Notes under the pieces: model-generated
Databases searched by the model: none
What the model was told of the DNA's origin: nothing
What the model saw: only the letters and a program-made list of their open reading frames with translations
Shown: in pieces, positions 1 through 6,761 of the stretch
Numbering within the stretch: the stretch's first letter is position 1
Layout: each line of letters opens with the position of its first letter
Source: an uncultured Christensenella sp.
Lineage (GTDB): Bacteria; Bacillota; Clostridia; Christensenellales; Borkfalkiaceae
NCBI GenBank assembly: GCA_910583545.1
Contig: CAJTXM010000010.1
Span: 15,081 to 66,657 of the forward strand
Reading direction: 5' to 3'
Length of the DNA: 51,577 nt
Translations under genes and position numbers: made by a program

Positions 1-163
1 GCCCCACGGGTGCAACAGGCGCGACGGGAGCAGACGGAATAGCAGGACCCACGGGCGCGACGGGCCCCACAGGTGCAACGGGGCTTGCAGGTGTAACAGG
101 GCCCACAGGCCCCACGGGTGCAACAGGCGCGACGGGAGCAGACGGAATAGCAGGACCCACGGG
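1..163 (+). repeat. 55-bp direct repeat inside the collagen-like region
   Basis: Bases 1-55 and 109-163 are identical, a 108-bp period equal to 36 codons or twelve Gly-X-Y triplets. The identity at DNA level, not only protein level, suggests recent slippage or unequal recombination, so repeat number may vary between strains. Confidence 0.85.
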
Positions 164-629
164 TGCAACAGGTGCGACAGGCCCCATTGGACCTACCGGT
201 ATTGCTGATTTAAACGCTTACGGCGGACTTTACAGTACTACTCCGCAAACGCTTAACCTGACGGTTGGCGAAACCACACAGTTGCCTATAACCACTCAAA
301 TGCCTTTAAAAAACGTAACTAACGCTCCTGCGAATTCGCTTACTGTCGTAAATGCGGGCGTCTATGAAATAAATTATTATTCAAACGTGTCGGCGGCGCT
401 TGGCACGACGGTAACTTTGGCGGTACGCAGAAACGGAACGGCAATTCCGCAGGCGACAATTTCGCGCGTTCTTTCGGTTGGCGTAGGCTCGCTTTACAGC
501 GGAAGCTTTTTGATCAGACTCAACGCAGGCGACGTGATAGATATGGCAATCTCCGCATTACTTGCTGTCGGTATTACGTTAGGGGGAGGCGTAAACACCA
601 CGCTGACGGTTAAGCAGATTGATATTTAA
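1..629 (+). CDS. Collagen-like repeat protein, C-terminal part (5' truncated by window edge)
   Basis: The reading frame is open from base 3 to the stop at 627-629 and has no start in the window, so the gene begins upstream. The first 65 or so codons read as collagen-type Gly-X-Y triplets rich in GPTGATG. A non-repetitive domain of about 140 residues follows, rich in Thr, Val and Gly with alternating hydrophobic residues. This resembles the TNF/C1q-like globular heads that end BclA-type collagen-like proteins of Bacillota, which trimerise and tip surface or exosporium filaments. Surface location is inferred from the family; no anchor or signal is visible in this fragment. The gene is followed by a hairpin terminator shared with the converging comEC gene. 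Confidence 0.8.
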   Translation, partial: PTGATGATGADGIAGPTGATGPTGATGLAGVTGPTGPTGATGATGADGIAGPTGATGATGPIGPTGIADLNAYGGLYSTTPQTLNLTVGETTQLPITTQMPLKNVTNAPANSLTVVNAGVYEINYYSNVSAALGTTVTLAVRRNGTAIPQATISRVLSVGVGSLYSGSFLIRLNAGDVIDMAISALLAVGITLGGGVNTTLTVKQIDI

Positions 630-652
630 ACGTTAAAAAACAATAAAAAAAG

Positions 653-674
653 CCGACGGAAAAATTTTCGTCGG
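653..674. terminator. Bidirectional terminator between converging genes
   Basis: A CCGACG / CGTCGG stem encloses an A-rich/T-rich inner stem, with an A tract on the left and a T-rich flank on the right. It lies between the stop of the collagen-like gene (629) and the stop of comEC (675), so it can end both transcripts. Confidence 0.7.
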
Positions 675-2738
675 TCATTTTATGTTTCCGTTTTTAAGTA
701 ATAATTCAAAATTTCCGTGATCGTAAACGCAGTTATCAAAACTACGGTCGTTAAAACTTATTGACATGCCGCTGACAGGATCGTTTAAACAGTCGCCGAT
801 AATTAAATCGCAGGAATCAAACGGTGAATATTTTCCTCCGCATATGCCGATTTCAGTGCCTTCGCAATTAATCGAAACAGAATAGCCGTCGGCATAAGTA
901 AATTCGGCGCCGTTAAGTGAAAAATTTTTTTCATAGTTAATTTTTATATTTTCAAATGGCTGAATATTGAGATATTTTCCGTAGATATAAATATCACAGT
1001 CAATATCGAATTTATTTAAAGCACCGACGCAATTTTCGCCTCCCAATAGAATTACTGCGTCTAAATTGTAAGAATAATATTCGTTGAGAAACGTTCGTAT
1101 ATTACCGTCGGATACGTTTTCTGTTAAAATCAGAATATTGCCGCCGTTTGATTTTATCAGTACCGCACCGCCGTTATACGTCGCGGTAACGATTATTTTA
1201 TGACCGCTGAACGGAAAATACGTTTTTAGCGGAATGTAAATGCTCAGAAATACAAACGAACAAACCAATGCCGTTATGCGCTGAAAAATTTTTAAATTAA
1301 TCTTGTCGGATAAGGTAAAAAGTATCAGATAGTAAAAAGGAATAAACGCACCTGCGCCGAAACCGCTTAAAAGCGCTTTTTCAAAACCTGCATTTATCAG
1401 AAACGATAATATTATTTTTAAGGGTAAAGTTGAGTAAGGTAATATATAGCCAGCCGTAAACGGTAGGATTAAAGATATAAGTACGCCGAAAAACTGTAAA
1501 AGGAAAAACAGTGACAAAAGAGGAACCAGAAAAATATTCATTATTATTCCTGCTCCGCTGAGATATCCGAAGTGCGAAAGCATAACCGGCATAGTTCCAG
1601 CCTGCGCTGAGAGCGATACACCGACGGTATCGGTAACTTTCCGTGGCAATTTTTTGAACGGACGGACAATGTTTTTTGATAAAAATATGATAGAAGCAAC
1701 AGCAGTAAAAGAGAGTTGAAAGCCTACGCTGAACAGCGTAAGAGGATTGAGGATAAGTATTATTACCGCAGATATCGAAAGCGAGTTCAGCGCGTCGTAT
1801 TTAACGAAAAAAGTTTGCGCAATAGTTGCCACGGCACACATTATCAGTGCGCGCACCGATGAAACGGTAAAGCCGCATATACCCGTATAGAGGAATAGCG
1901 GAACAAGGCAAAGCGCAAGTTTTATATATCTGTTTAAACGCCTTTTTTTGAAAAGCAGGCGCAAGATTCCGTAGATAATTCCTATATGCAAGCCGGAAAC
2001 GGCGAAGATATGCGCAATTCCGCCGTATCTGAAAGCAGAAACGGTTTGACTGTCTACAAAATCCGTATTTCCTGTGAGCATAGCAAAGGCAACCGATGCA
2101 GTGTCACTGTCAAGATTTTCAAATAACGTATTTCTGAGAACCGAGTTCAGCGACCCGAACAGTGAAAACTTGTATTTCGAAGTCAGACCGCTTTGTACGA
2201 AGCAGGTATATTTTATATTTTTTTCTGCGTTATAATTGAGTTTGCCGTAAGGGAAAATATCGTTATTCGTAATTTTGGAAGTGAATTTTACTTCATATCC
2301 GACGTCGCATTTTTCGCCGTAAGAAGCGGACAGGTATACTTTGATTTTTCCGCCGACTCGCATTCCGTTTACAAAAACTCCGTCCACAATTATATATTCG
2401 CCGGAATCGGTTTTTCCCTTGTCGCTGACTGTGGCGCAAACGGTGTAGGTATCGCCGTTTACAAGCTGTTTACTGTCAAAAGTTTTAATTTGAATATAAC
2501 TTAACGCAGTGCCCAGAATAAGCATAAATATGCAGGTTAAACAGAAAATCATCAGTCTGTATTTTGAATTAAAACGGCATAAAATTAAAATTATCGCAAC
2601 CGCCGGTACGGTAGCGATAACGTAAAAAAGGTCGATTTGGATCCTTATGAAAAGATATCCGAGTAAAATACCGCATATGAGCGATAAAATTATCAGTACG
2701 GGAAATCTTAAATTGATAAGTTGTCTTTTGTTTGCCAT
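675..2738 (-). CDS. comEC: ComEC/Rec2 family DNA-uptake channel protein with degenerate C-terminal MBL domain
   Basis: The 687-residue protein forms the membrane channel through which single-stranded DNA enters during natural transformation. Residues 1-75 are hydrophobic helices, followed by an extracytoplasmic DUF4131-like segment (about 80-190). The Competence domain carries the family hallmark HIFAVSGLHIGI at about residues 243-254 and continues as many membrane helices to about 510. The last 175 residues occupy the place of the metallo-beta-lactamase domain, but no HxHxDH cluster is visible, so the nuclease site seems lost. comF is also present in this window (9297). No good Shine-Dalgarno precedes the start; a CATAAT box lies 7 nt upstream of the ATG. 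Confidence 0.9.
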   Translation of the reverse strand: MANKRQLINLRFPVLIILSLICGILLGYLFIRIQIDLFYVIATVPAVAIILILCRFNSKYRLMIFCLTCIFMLILGTALSYIQIKTFDSKQLVNGDTYTVCATVSDKGKTDSGEYIIVDGVFVNGMRVGGKIKVYLSASYGEKCDVGYEVKFTSKITNNDIFPYGKLNYNAEKNIKYTCFVQSGLTSKYKFSLFGSLNSVLRNTLFENLDSDTASVAFAMLTGNTDFVDSQTVSAFRYGGIAHIFAVSGLHIGIIYGILRLLFKKRRLNRYIKLALCLVPLFLYTGICGFTVSSVRALIMCAVATIAQTFFVKYDALNSLSISAVIILILNPLTLFSVGFQLSFTAVASIIFLSKNIVRPFKKLPRKVTDTVGVSLSAQAGTMPVMLSHFGYLSGAGIIMNIFLVPLLSLFFLLQFFGVLISLILPFTAGYILPYSTLPLKIILSFLINAGFEKALLSGFGAGAFIPFYYLILFTLSDKINLKIFQRITALVCSFVFLSIYIPLKTYFPFSGHKIIVTATYNGGAVLIKSNGGNILILTENVSDGNIRTFLNEYYSYNLDAVILLGGENCVGALNKFDIDCDIYIYGKYLNIQPFENIKINYEKNFSLNGAEFTYADGYSVSINCEGTEIGICGGKYSPFDSCDLIIGDCLNDPVSGMSISFNDRSFDNCVYDHGNFELLLKNGNIK

Positions 2739-2833
2739 ATGCGAAATTATGTCGTTGAGCAGTGCAATCGCTTCAACGGTATTTATATTATAAAAATTAT
2801 TTTTAAAAAAAGCAAGTTATAGTCTCAATTTGT

Positions 2834-2862
2834 TTGTATTTATTTGTACGGTGATATATAAT
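2834..2862 (+). promoter_or_regulatory. Sigma-A-type promoter for the MATE gene
   Basis: TTGTAT (2834-2839), a 17-bp spacer and a perfect TATAAT (2857-2862) place transcription start near 2869. This excludes the upstream in-frame TTG at 2830 as the translation start. Confidence 0.7.
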
Positions 2863-2874
2863 AGTTGTCAATTT

Positions 2875-4296
2875 ATGAAAACGGCAGCAAGAAAAAACGA
2901 AATGAATATGACGGAAGGAAATCTTTTCAAAAAGATTTTGTTGTTTTCACTTCCTATAATTTTTTCGGGTATATTACAGCTTTTATATAGTGCGGCAGAT
3001 CTCGTCGTCTGCGGAAAGTTCGGTTCTGACCATTCCGTAGGCGCAATTTCTGCAACTAACTCTTTAACAAACTTAATAATACAGCTTTTTATGGGTCTGA
3101 GCGTCGGCGCAAACGTTTTAATGGCAAGATGTTTCGGTGCGAACTTGCAGGAAAAGGGACAGCGTATAGTTTATACGTCTATGATAATGTCGGCATTTAT
3201 GGGCGTGATTTTAGGAATATTCGGAGCAGTGTGTTCAGGCTATTTTTTAGTCTGGATGTCAACGCCCGACGACGTTATTGCTCTTTCCACGCTGTACCTC
3301 AGAATTTATTTCTGCGGTGTTCCGTTTTTGCTTATTTATAACTTCGGCGCATCGCTTTTAAGGGCGGTCGGCGACACCAAGCGTCCGTTTTACTTTTTGG
3401 CGATTTCTGGCGTTTTTAACGTCGCCTTCAATCTTTTATTTGTGATAGTATTCAAAATGGATGTTGCCGGTGTTGCACTCGGAACGGTAATTTCACAGGC
3501 TATTGCAGCAGTTTGCGTAATCGTTTGTTTAATGAAAAATAAGGGGTTTTTCCATTTTTCGTTTAAGGAAATGCGCTTTTATAAGGGAGAAGCTCTTGAA
3601 ATTATCCGCGTCGGTCTGCCCGCAGGTTTGCAGGGGGCAATATTTTCATTATCAAATGTTTTGATCCAATCAAGCGTAAACAGTCTCGGTTCAAGTACAA
3701 TGGACGGCAACGGTGCGGCTTGCTCGATAGAAGGATTCGTTTACGTAACAATGAATTCGGTGGCGCAGGCGTGCATAGCTTTTGTTTCGGCAAATTTCGG
3801 CGCAATGAAATGGCGCAATATAAAAAAATCGGTAATGTATTCCGTTATTTACGTATGTATTTTCGGTATAACCGTAGGCGGTCTGGCAACGGTTTTAGGC
3901 AAATTTTTGCTTTCTGTTTATATTGACGACGCCGAAGCGATTTCAGTGGGTTACAGCAGGCTTATAGTTATTTGCCTGACGTATTTTCTGTGCGGTCTTA
4001 TGGACGTAATGGCGTACGCAGTAAGAGGAATAGGTTATTCTCTTGTTCCGACAATCGTTTCGTTGTGCGGTGCCTGCGGTTTCCGTATTTTATGGGTTTA
4101 TACCGTTTTCCCCGTTGACGCTATGCACAGCTTGCAGGGGCTTTCTGTTTCTTATCCGATTTCGTGGTTTTTGACTTTCGCGGTACATCTTGTCGTATTT
4201 ATCATTCTGTTTATAAGAAAAAGGCGTTATTTCAATTCCGTAAAAGAAGCGGAGGACAGCGAAATTATTGAAGAAAGTGTCGAGGAAAATAATTGA
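2875..4296 (+). CDS. MATE family multidrug/Na+-coupled efflux transporter
   Basis: About 473 residues with a dozen hydrophobic segments. The amino end (TEGNLFKKILLFSLP) and the following LQLLYSAADLVVCGKFG segment are characteristic of the MATE family, which exports cationic drugs or metabolites using Na+ or H+ gradients. A second homologous half starts near residue 240 (EIIRVGLPAGLQGAIFSLSN). The start is chosen from the promoter at 2834-2862: ATG 2875 is the first usable start, and ATGs at 2902 and 2908 are equally plausible because the Shine-Dalgarno is weak everywhere. Substrate cannot be told from sequence. The stop codon overlaps the -35 region of the promoter for the downstream RNA/tRNA unit. 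Confidence 0.9.
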   Translation: MKTAARKNEMNMTEGNLFKKILLFSLPIIFSGILQLLYSAADLVVCGKFGSDHSVGAISATNSLTNLIIQLFMGLSVGANVLMARCFGANLQEKGQRIVYTSMIMSAFMGVILGIFGAVCSGYFLVWMSTPDDVIALSTLYLRIYFCGVPFLLIYNFGASLLRAVGDTKRPFYFLAISGVFNVAFNLLFVIVFKMDVAGVALGTVISQAIAAVCVIVCLMKNKGFFHFSFKEMRFYKGEALEIIRVGLPAGLQGAIFSLSNVLIQSSVNSLGSSTMDGNGAACSIEGFVYVTMNSVAQACIAFVSANFGAMKWRNIKKSVMYSVIYVCIFGITVGGLATVLGKFLLSVYIDDAEAISVGYSRLIVICLTYFLCGLMDVMAYAVRGIGYSLVPTIVSLCGACGFRILWVYTVFPVDAMHSLQGLSVSYPISWFLTFAVHLVVFIILFIRKRRYFNSVKEAEDSEIIEESVEENN

Positions 4297-4321
4297 CAAA
4301 TCCGTATGATTTTGTTAAAAT
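4293..4321 (+). promoter_or_regulatory. Strong promoter for structured RNA candidate and tRNA-Ser
   Basis: Perfect TTGACA (4293-4298), a 17-bp spacer and TAAAAT (4316-4321). The predicted start, about 4328, coincides with the first base of the first helix of the RNA candidate. It overlaps the last codons of the MATE gene. Confidence 0.75.
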
Positions 4322-4327
4322 AAACCA

Positions 4328-4424
4328 GTCGTCGAAAAATGTAAGGCATTTGAATTTTCAGTGACGACAGAGCGGTAAGTACTGCGTACTTCGGTACGGC
4401 GAATGCTATGCAATCGCCCGCTCT
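4328..4424 (+). ncRNA. Candidate structured RNA, two-domain fold, unassigned family
   Basis: Domain 1 is a hairpin: GTCGTC (4328-4333) pairs with GACGAC (4363-4368), with an inner GAAAA/TTTTC helix (4334-4338 / 4355-4359). Domain 2 is a three-way junction. The closing helix AGAGCGG (4369-4375) pairs with CCGCTCT (4418-4424). Inside it are CGTAC-TTCG-GTACG (4385-4398, a stable UUCG tetraloop) and GCGA.TGC-TAT-GCA.TCGC (4399-4417). There are no unpaired bases between the two inner helices or between the second and the closing helix; nine bases (4376-4384) are unpaired on the left and can form an alternative hairpin with 4386-4390. I do not recognise it as SRP, 6S, tmRNA, RNase P or a known riboswitch. 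It may be a free small RNA or a leader of the tRNA-Ser transcript, since no U-run follows directly. Confidence 0.5.
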
Positions 4425-4445
4425 CGTTAAAACTTAATATTTTTT

Positions 4446-4533
4446 GGAGAGATGGCAGAGCGGTCGAATGCGGCGGTCTTGAAAACCGTTGAAGTGAAAG
4501 CTTCCAGGGGTTCGAATCCCTTTCTCTCCGCCA
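4446..4533 (+). tRNA. tRNA-Ser(UGA)
   Basis: Full class II cloverleaf with acceptor stem GGAGAGA / TCTCTCC, discriminator G and encoded CCA (4531-4533). The anticodon loop CTTGAAA gives UGA, and a long variable arm is present between the anticodon and T arms, as expected for serine. The T loop TTCGAAT is canonical. It decodes UCN serine codons and is probably transcribed from the promoter at 4293. Confidence 0.95.
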
Positions 4534-4538
4534 TTAGT

Positions 4539-4578
4539 GAATAATACGAACCCACGCCAAAGTGAGTTCGTATTATTC
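4539..4578 (+). terminator. Terminator-like 13-bp inverted repeat after tRNA-Ser
   Basis: GAATAATACGAAC (4539-4551) is a perfect inverted repeat of GTTCGTATTATTC (4566-4578) around a 14-nt loop. The right arm is U-rich but no long U-run follows, so it may be a terminator or processing structure. Confidence 0.5.
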
Positions 4579-4740
4579 TTGAAAGAGATTACTTCGGCGT
4601 TTGCGTTGGAATGAATATAGCGTCGCCGGAACCGCCTACACCGACAGCGTGGAAAACACAAAAGCGTGATGAGAACGGCAACTTTACAAAATAGCGATAA
4701 AGGCACTTTGAGAGAAATCTCGGAGTGCCTTACTGTTTGC
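4579..4740. other. Intergenic stretch without a recognisable gene
   Basis: No open frame with a ribosome binding site is seen. The only structure is an AAGGCACT / AGTGCCTT hairpin (4700-4731) with an inner GAGA/TCTC helix just upstream of the next promoter; no U-run follows it. Confidence 0.5.
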
Positions 4741-4769
4741 TTGATTAAGTATTTTGGTTTTGCTATAAT
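4741..4769 (+). promoter_or_regulatory. Promoter of the monooxygenase-like gene
   Basis: TTGATT (4741-4746), 17-bp spacer, TATAAT (4764-4769); predicted start near 4776, giving a 30-nt leader with a Shine-Dalgarno. Confidence 0.7.
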
Positions 4770-4805
4770 AATTGTACGATAAACAGTAATTTGAGGAGAT
4801 ATTTT

Positions 4806-5153
4806 ATGTTTAATGAAATATGCATATATGAGGCAAAACTTACCAAGTTAGATGAAATTGAAGAACTAATGAGAGAAGTAGCAGAATTTTATTTGAACCA
4901 AGATGGTGTTATTGATGTACACTATATAAAACGTACTCACCGACAAAAAGATTTTAATGCTGTTAAAGAGGGTGAATTGCCTGTTCGACTCACGAGAAAT
5001 GTCGGCAAGGTAACATATGTTTTATATTGGGTGCTGGAAAATGAAGCAGCTCATGCAAGAGTCTCAAAACTCGGTGTAGAAAAATTCTATAAACGTTGGA
5101 ATAGGTGTTTAACCACAATGCCTAAAATAATATTAGGCGAAAACATCGTTTAA
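4806..5153 (+). CDS. Small protein, possible antibiotic-biosynthesis-monooxygenase-like (dimeric alpha/beta barrel)
   Basis: 115 residues. The start is ATG 4806, because GAGGAG (4793-4798) lies 7 nt upstream; the earlier in-frame TTG at 4791 is part of that binding site. The layout is a strand, an LDEIEELMREVAEFYL helix, a DVHYIKRT strand, then YVLYWVLENEAAHARVSKLGVEKFYKRW, i.e. a strand followed by a helix. This pattern fits the ABM/YgiN ferredoxin-like fold of small oxygenases and stress proteins, but no catalytic residue can be named and the assignment is by fold pattern only. It has its own promoter and stands alone in an AT-rich accessory stretch. Confidence 0.55.
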   Translation: MFNEICIYEAKLTKLDEIEELMREVAEFYLNQDGVIDVHYIKRTHRQKDFNAVKEGELPVRLTRNVGKVTYVLYWVLENEAAHARVSKLGVEKFYKRWNRCLTTMPKIILGENIV

Positions 5154-5360
5154 CATACAACTTCCCGTTTGTCGGAGACTTAATATAGAGCGAAAGGTAA
5201 AAGATATTTTGATAAATAAGTTGAGAGAAAAAACTTTGGTAACTGTCAAAAATGAAGTGGAAATAAATGAATATCCATGCCGTTAAAATAGTAATCACAT
5301 ATAACTTTACAGAACAACCGCCAATTAAAGGAAAACACTTTGATAATGCGGAAAATATAG

Positions 5361-5390
5361 AAAAGCAGGCTCTAAACCCTGCTTTTTCTC
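5361..5390 (+). terminator. Rho-independent terminator
   Basis: AAAAGCAGG (5361-5369) pairs with CCTGCTTTT (5378-5386) and runs into a T-rich tail. No gene ending just before it is recognised. Confidence 0.6.
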
Positions 5391-5441
5391 TTAATTTAGG
5401 TTCGCATAAACGGGAAAACTCTCCGCCAAAGTCATATAATC

Positions 5442-5477
5442 CGAACCATAATGAAAGTTATAGGTTCGTTTTATTTT
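5442..5477 (+). terminator. Rho-independent terminator
   Basis: CGAACC (5442-5447) with GGTTCG (5463-5468), extended by ATAA/TTAT around a one-base bulge, followed by TTTTATTTT. Confidence 0.6.
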
Positions 5478-5521
5478 ACAAAGTTAATATTTGGGTGTAA
5501 AATTAAAATATGATTTGTAAT

Positions 5522-5560
5522 ATAGTTATAACGGCGACAGTCTGTCGCCGTTGTAACTAT
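5522..5560. terminator. Long hairpin terminator overlapping the stop of the first HTH gene
   Basis: A stem of about 17 bp (one G-T wobble) with a very short loop around 5539-5543. The TAG stop of the minus-strand gene (5557-5559) lies inside the right arm. Confidence 0.7.
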
Positions 5561-5856
5561 ATTATATCTTCGTCATCGCTTGTTTCGAGAAAATATTTGA
5601 ACCATGCGGTGTATTTTCTTCTGTACCGCCTCAAAGTGTTATCGTTGATATGCGCCTTGTCTGCAACGCCTTCCAAAGTCAGTTTATTATTTTTTGAATT
5701 ATAAAGGTAATTCATAATTTCGCAGTGGTTGGACAGGCTGTTGTTGTCATAAAAGCGATAGACTTTTAAAACGTTTCTGTACGCTTCGTCATATTCGGCA
5801 CAGGAGTTCCTTGAATCTCGCATCATAAATTTTTCTGTTTGTTGAAAATCTTTCAT
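5557..5856 (-). CDS. Small helix-turn-helix-like protein, paralogue A
   Basis: 99 residues, start supported by an AGAGGT binding site 8 nt upstream. It is collinear with the next minus-strand gene (5999-6295): both begin MKD-x-Q, share a YLYNS motif near the middle, and end in A-HxxxNTLRxxRxxxxxxFxYFL, which reads as two DNA-recognition-like helices. This suggests a small DNA-binding regulator similar in layout to sigma region 4 proteins, but I do not recognise a named family. Its promoter region carries GGAAAA-N14-GTCACA, shared with paralogue B and resembling ECF-sigma promoters; an ECF sigma gene lies 900 bp away. Function is unknown. Confidence 0.65.
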   Translation of the reverse strand: MKDFQQTEKFMMRDSRNSCAEYDEAYRNVLKVYRFYDNNSLSNHCEIMNYLYNSKNNKLTLEGVADKAHINDNTLRRYRRKYTAWFKYFLETSDDEDII

Positions 5857-5911
5857 AATTTACCTCTTAAAAAAACTTTTCCTAATATTTAAACCGCGAA
5901 TTACGGCAAAA

Positions 5912-5937
5912 TGTGACACAATTTACTAAAATTTTCC
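5912..5937 (-). promoter_or_regulatory. ECF-type promoter candidate of HTH paralogue A
   Basis: On the minus strand GGAAAA (5937-5932), 14 bp, then GTCACATTTTG starting at 5917. The same boxes with the same spacing precede paralogue B. GGAA plus GTC at this spacing resembles ECF sigma promoters rather than sigma-A. Confidence 0.5.
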
Positions 5938-5959
5938 AAAAATAAATAAAAATTTTTTG

Positions 5960-5995
5960 ATACGCAAACTCAGATTTACAAGTTTGCGTATTTTT
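5960..5995. terminator. Hairpin between the two HTH paralogues
   Basis: ATACGCAAACT (5960-5970) is a perfect inverted repeat of AGTTTGCGTAT (5981-5991), flanked by T tracts on the right and A/T tracts on the left. It directly follows the stop of paralogue B on the minus strand. Confidence 0.6.
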
Positions 5996-5998
5996 ACA

Positions 5999-6295
5999 CT
6001 ACGCCGTCTTTTTTTGTATATGCAGAGCAAGAAAATATTCGAAGCATTCCGCAAATTCCTTACGGCGTTTTCTCAGCGTGTTTTCGTCCATATGCGCAAG
6101 AACTGAAATTCTTTTAAAAGTCCTTTTATGCGTTGAATTATAAAGATAGCTTAAAAGTTGAACGTAGTTTTTTTGCCACTTAAAGTCTAAATAACTGTAG
6201 ACGTACACCACACTTTTATAAGCCGTCGCATAGTTCGGATTTTCGTTTCTTGACTTGATTGACATAAGTTTTTCGACATTTTGGTAGTCTTTCAT
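5999..6295 (-). CDS. Small helix-turn-helix-like protein, paralogue B
   Basis: 98 residues from ATG 6295, chosen because GAGAGG lies just upstream; the in-frame TTG at 6313 is part of that binding site, and the ATG aligns exactly with the start of paralogue A. It has the same layout: MKDYQ amino end, central YLYNS, and a carboxy-terminal AHMDENTLRKRRKEF helix pair likely to touch DNA. By eye roughly a third or more of positions are identical to paralogue A, so the two arose by tandem duplication including their promoters. No named family is recognised. A role in the nearby ECF circuit is inferred only from context and the shared promoter boxes. Confidence 0.65.
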   Translation of the reverse strand: MKDYQNVEKLMSIKSRNENPNYATAYKSVVYVYSYLDFKWQKNYVQLLSYLYNSTHKRTFKRISVLAHMDENTLRKRRKEFAECFEYFLALHIQKKTA

Positions 6296-6354
6296 TTCGT
6301 TATAACCTCTCAAAATTTATTCATCTATAAATAAAACTGAAAAAACCGACAAAA

Positions 6355-6380
6355 TGTGACGGATTTATCCAAATTTTTCC
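6355..6380 (-). promoter_or_regulatory. ECF-type promoter candidate of HTH paralogue B
   Basis: On the minus strand GGAAAA (6380-6375), 14 bp, then GTCACATTTTG starting at 6360, 60 nt before the start codon. Same motif and spacing as upstream of paralogue A. Confidence 0.5.
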
Positions 6381-6465
6381 ATATATAATTAAAATAGTCG
6401 GAATAAGTTGTTCAACCGATAAAAATTGTCGAAATGCTACATTAAGTTTTTTGTATAATGCAAAT

Positions 6466-6681
6466 ATGGCAAGTAAAAAACAGAACAGCAGAAGAGTATT
6501 AAAAGGACTGATCGATTATTTAATATTAAGTCTTAACGAACTAAAAGACGTGCAGCGCAAAACCCTGTTTGCCGAGGGCGAAATCACGGCTTACGTTGAA
6601 TGTCTTGAATATATCAGTCGGTGGACAGGCTATAAAAAATACGGCATTGAAGATATTGAACGCCAATTTCCGATTGAGTAA
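6466..6681 (+). CDS. Hypothetical protein, 71 residues
   Basis: Starts MASKKQNSRR and then forms an amphipathic helix with LIDYLILSLNELKD and a second helical stretch around AYVECLEYISRWTGYKKYGI; no domain is recognised. The start is ATG 6466; the earlier in-frame TTG (6451) lies just before a TATAAT (6453-6458). That box is 7 nt before the ATG and there is no Shine-Dalgarno, so if it is a true -10 the mRNA would be leaderless, though no clear -35 is present at normal spacing. It lies between the HTH pair and the ECF operon and could be part of that cluster. Confidence 0.5.
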   Translation: MASKKQNSRRVLKGLIDYLILSLNELKDVQRKTLFAEGEITAYVECLEYISRWTGYKKYGIEDIERQFPIE

Positions 6682-6688
6682 TAAAAAA

Positions 6689-6711
6689 AACCGGCCGTCA
6701 GCAGGTCGGTT
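6689..6711 (+). terminator. Weak hairpin after the 71-residue gene
   Basis: AACCGGCC (6689-6696) pairs with GGTCGGTT (6704-6711) with one wobble. No U-run follows directly, so it may only attenuate transcription into the ECF operon. Confidence 0.4.
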
Positions 6712-6761
6712 AAAAGCGGTTTTCATTACTCAGCAATAAAAATTTATGTCAGGATTTATTT

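Larger units (their letters stand above)
5154..5521. other. Gene-poor AT-rich stretch with two terminator hairpins
   Basis: No convincing CDS. A short open frame ending near 5286 reads protein-like (a VKNEVEINEYPC segment) but has no ribosome binding site and could be a gene remnant or chance. Two hairpins (5361-5387 and 5442-5477) fill the right half, and the one longer open frame there runs straight through both. Confidence 0.5.

Noticed and set aside
1..180. Regular short repeats that could suggest a CRISPR array
   Set aside because: The period fits Gly-X-Y codons in an open frame and there are no unique spacers between constant repeats.
4328..4424. T-box or other known riboswitch before tRNA-Ser
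   Set aside because: No T-box UGGNACC element, S-box or other conserved core is present and no regulated ORF follows; reported as unassigned RNA instead.
4791..4805. Upstream TTG start for the monooxygenase-like gene
   Set aside because: The TTG codon and the next codons form the GAGGAG ribosome binding site of ATG 4806.
5267..5500. Possible 77-residue plus-strand protein
   Set aside because: It runs through two terminator hairpins, has no ribosome binding site and no protein-like composition.
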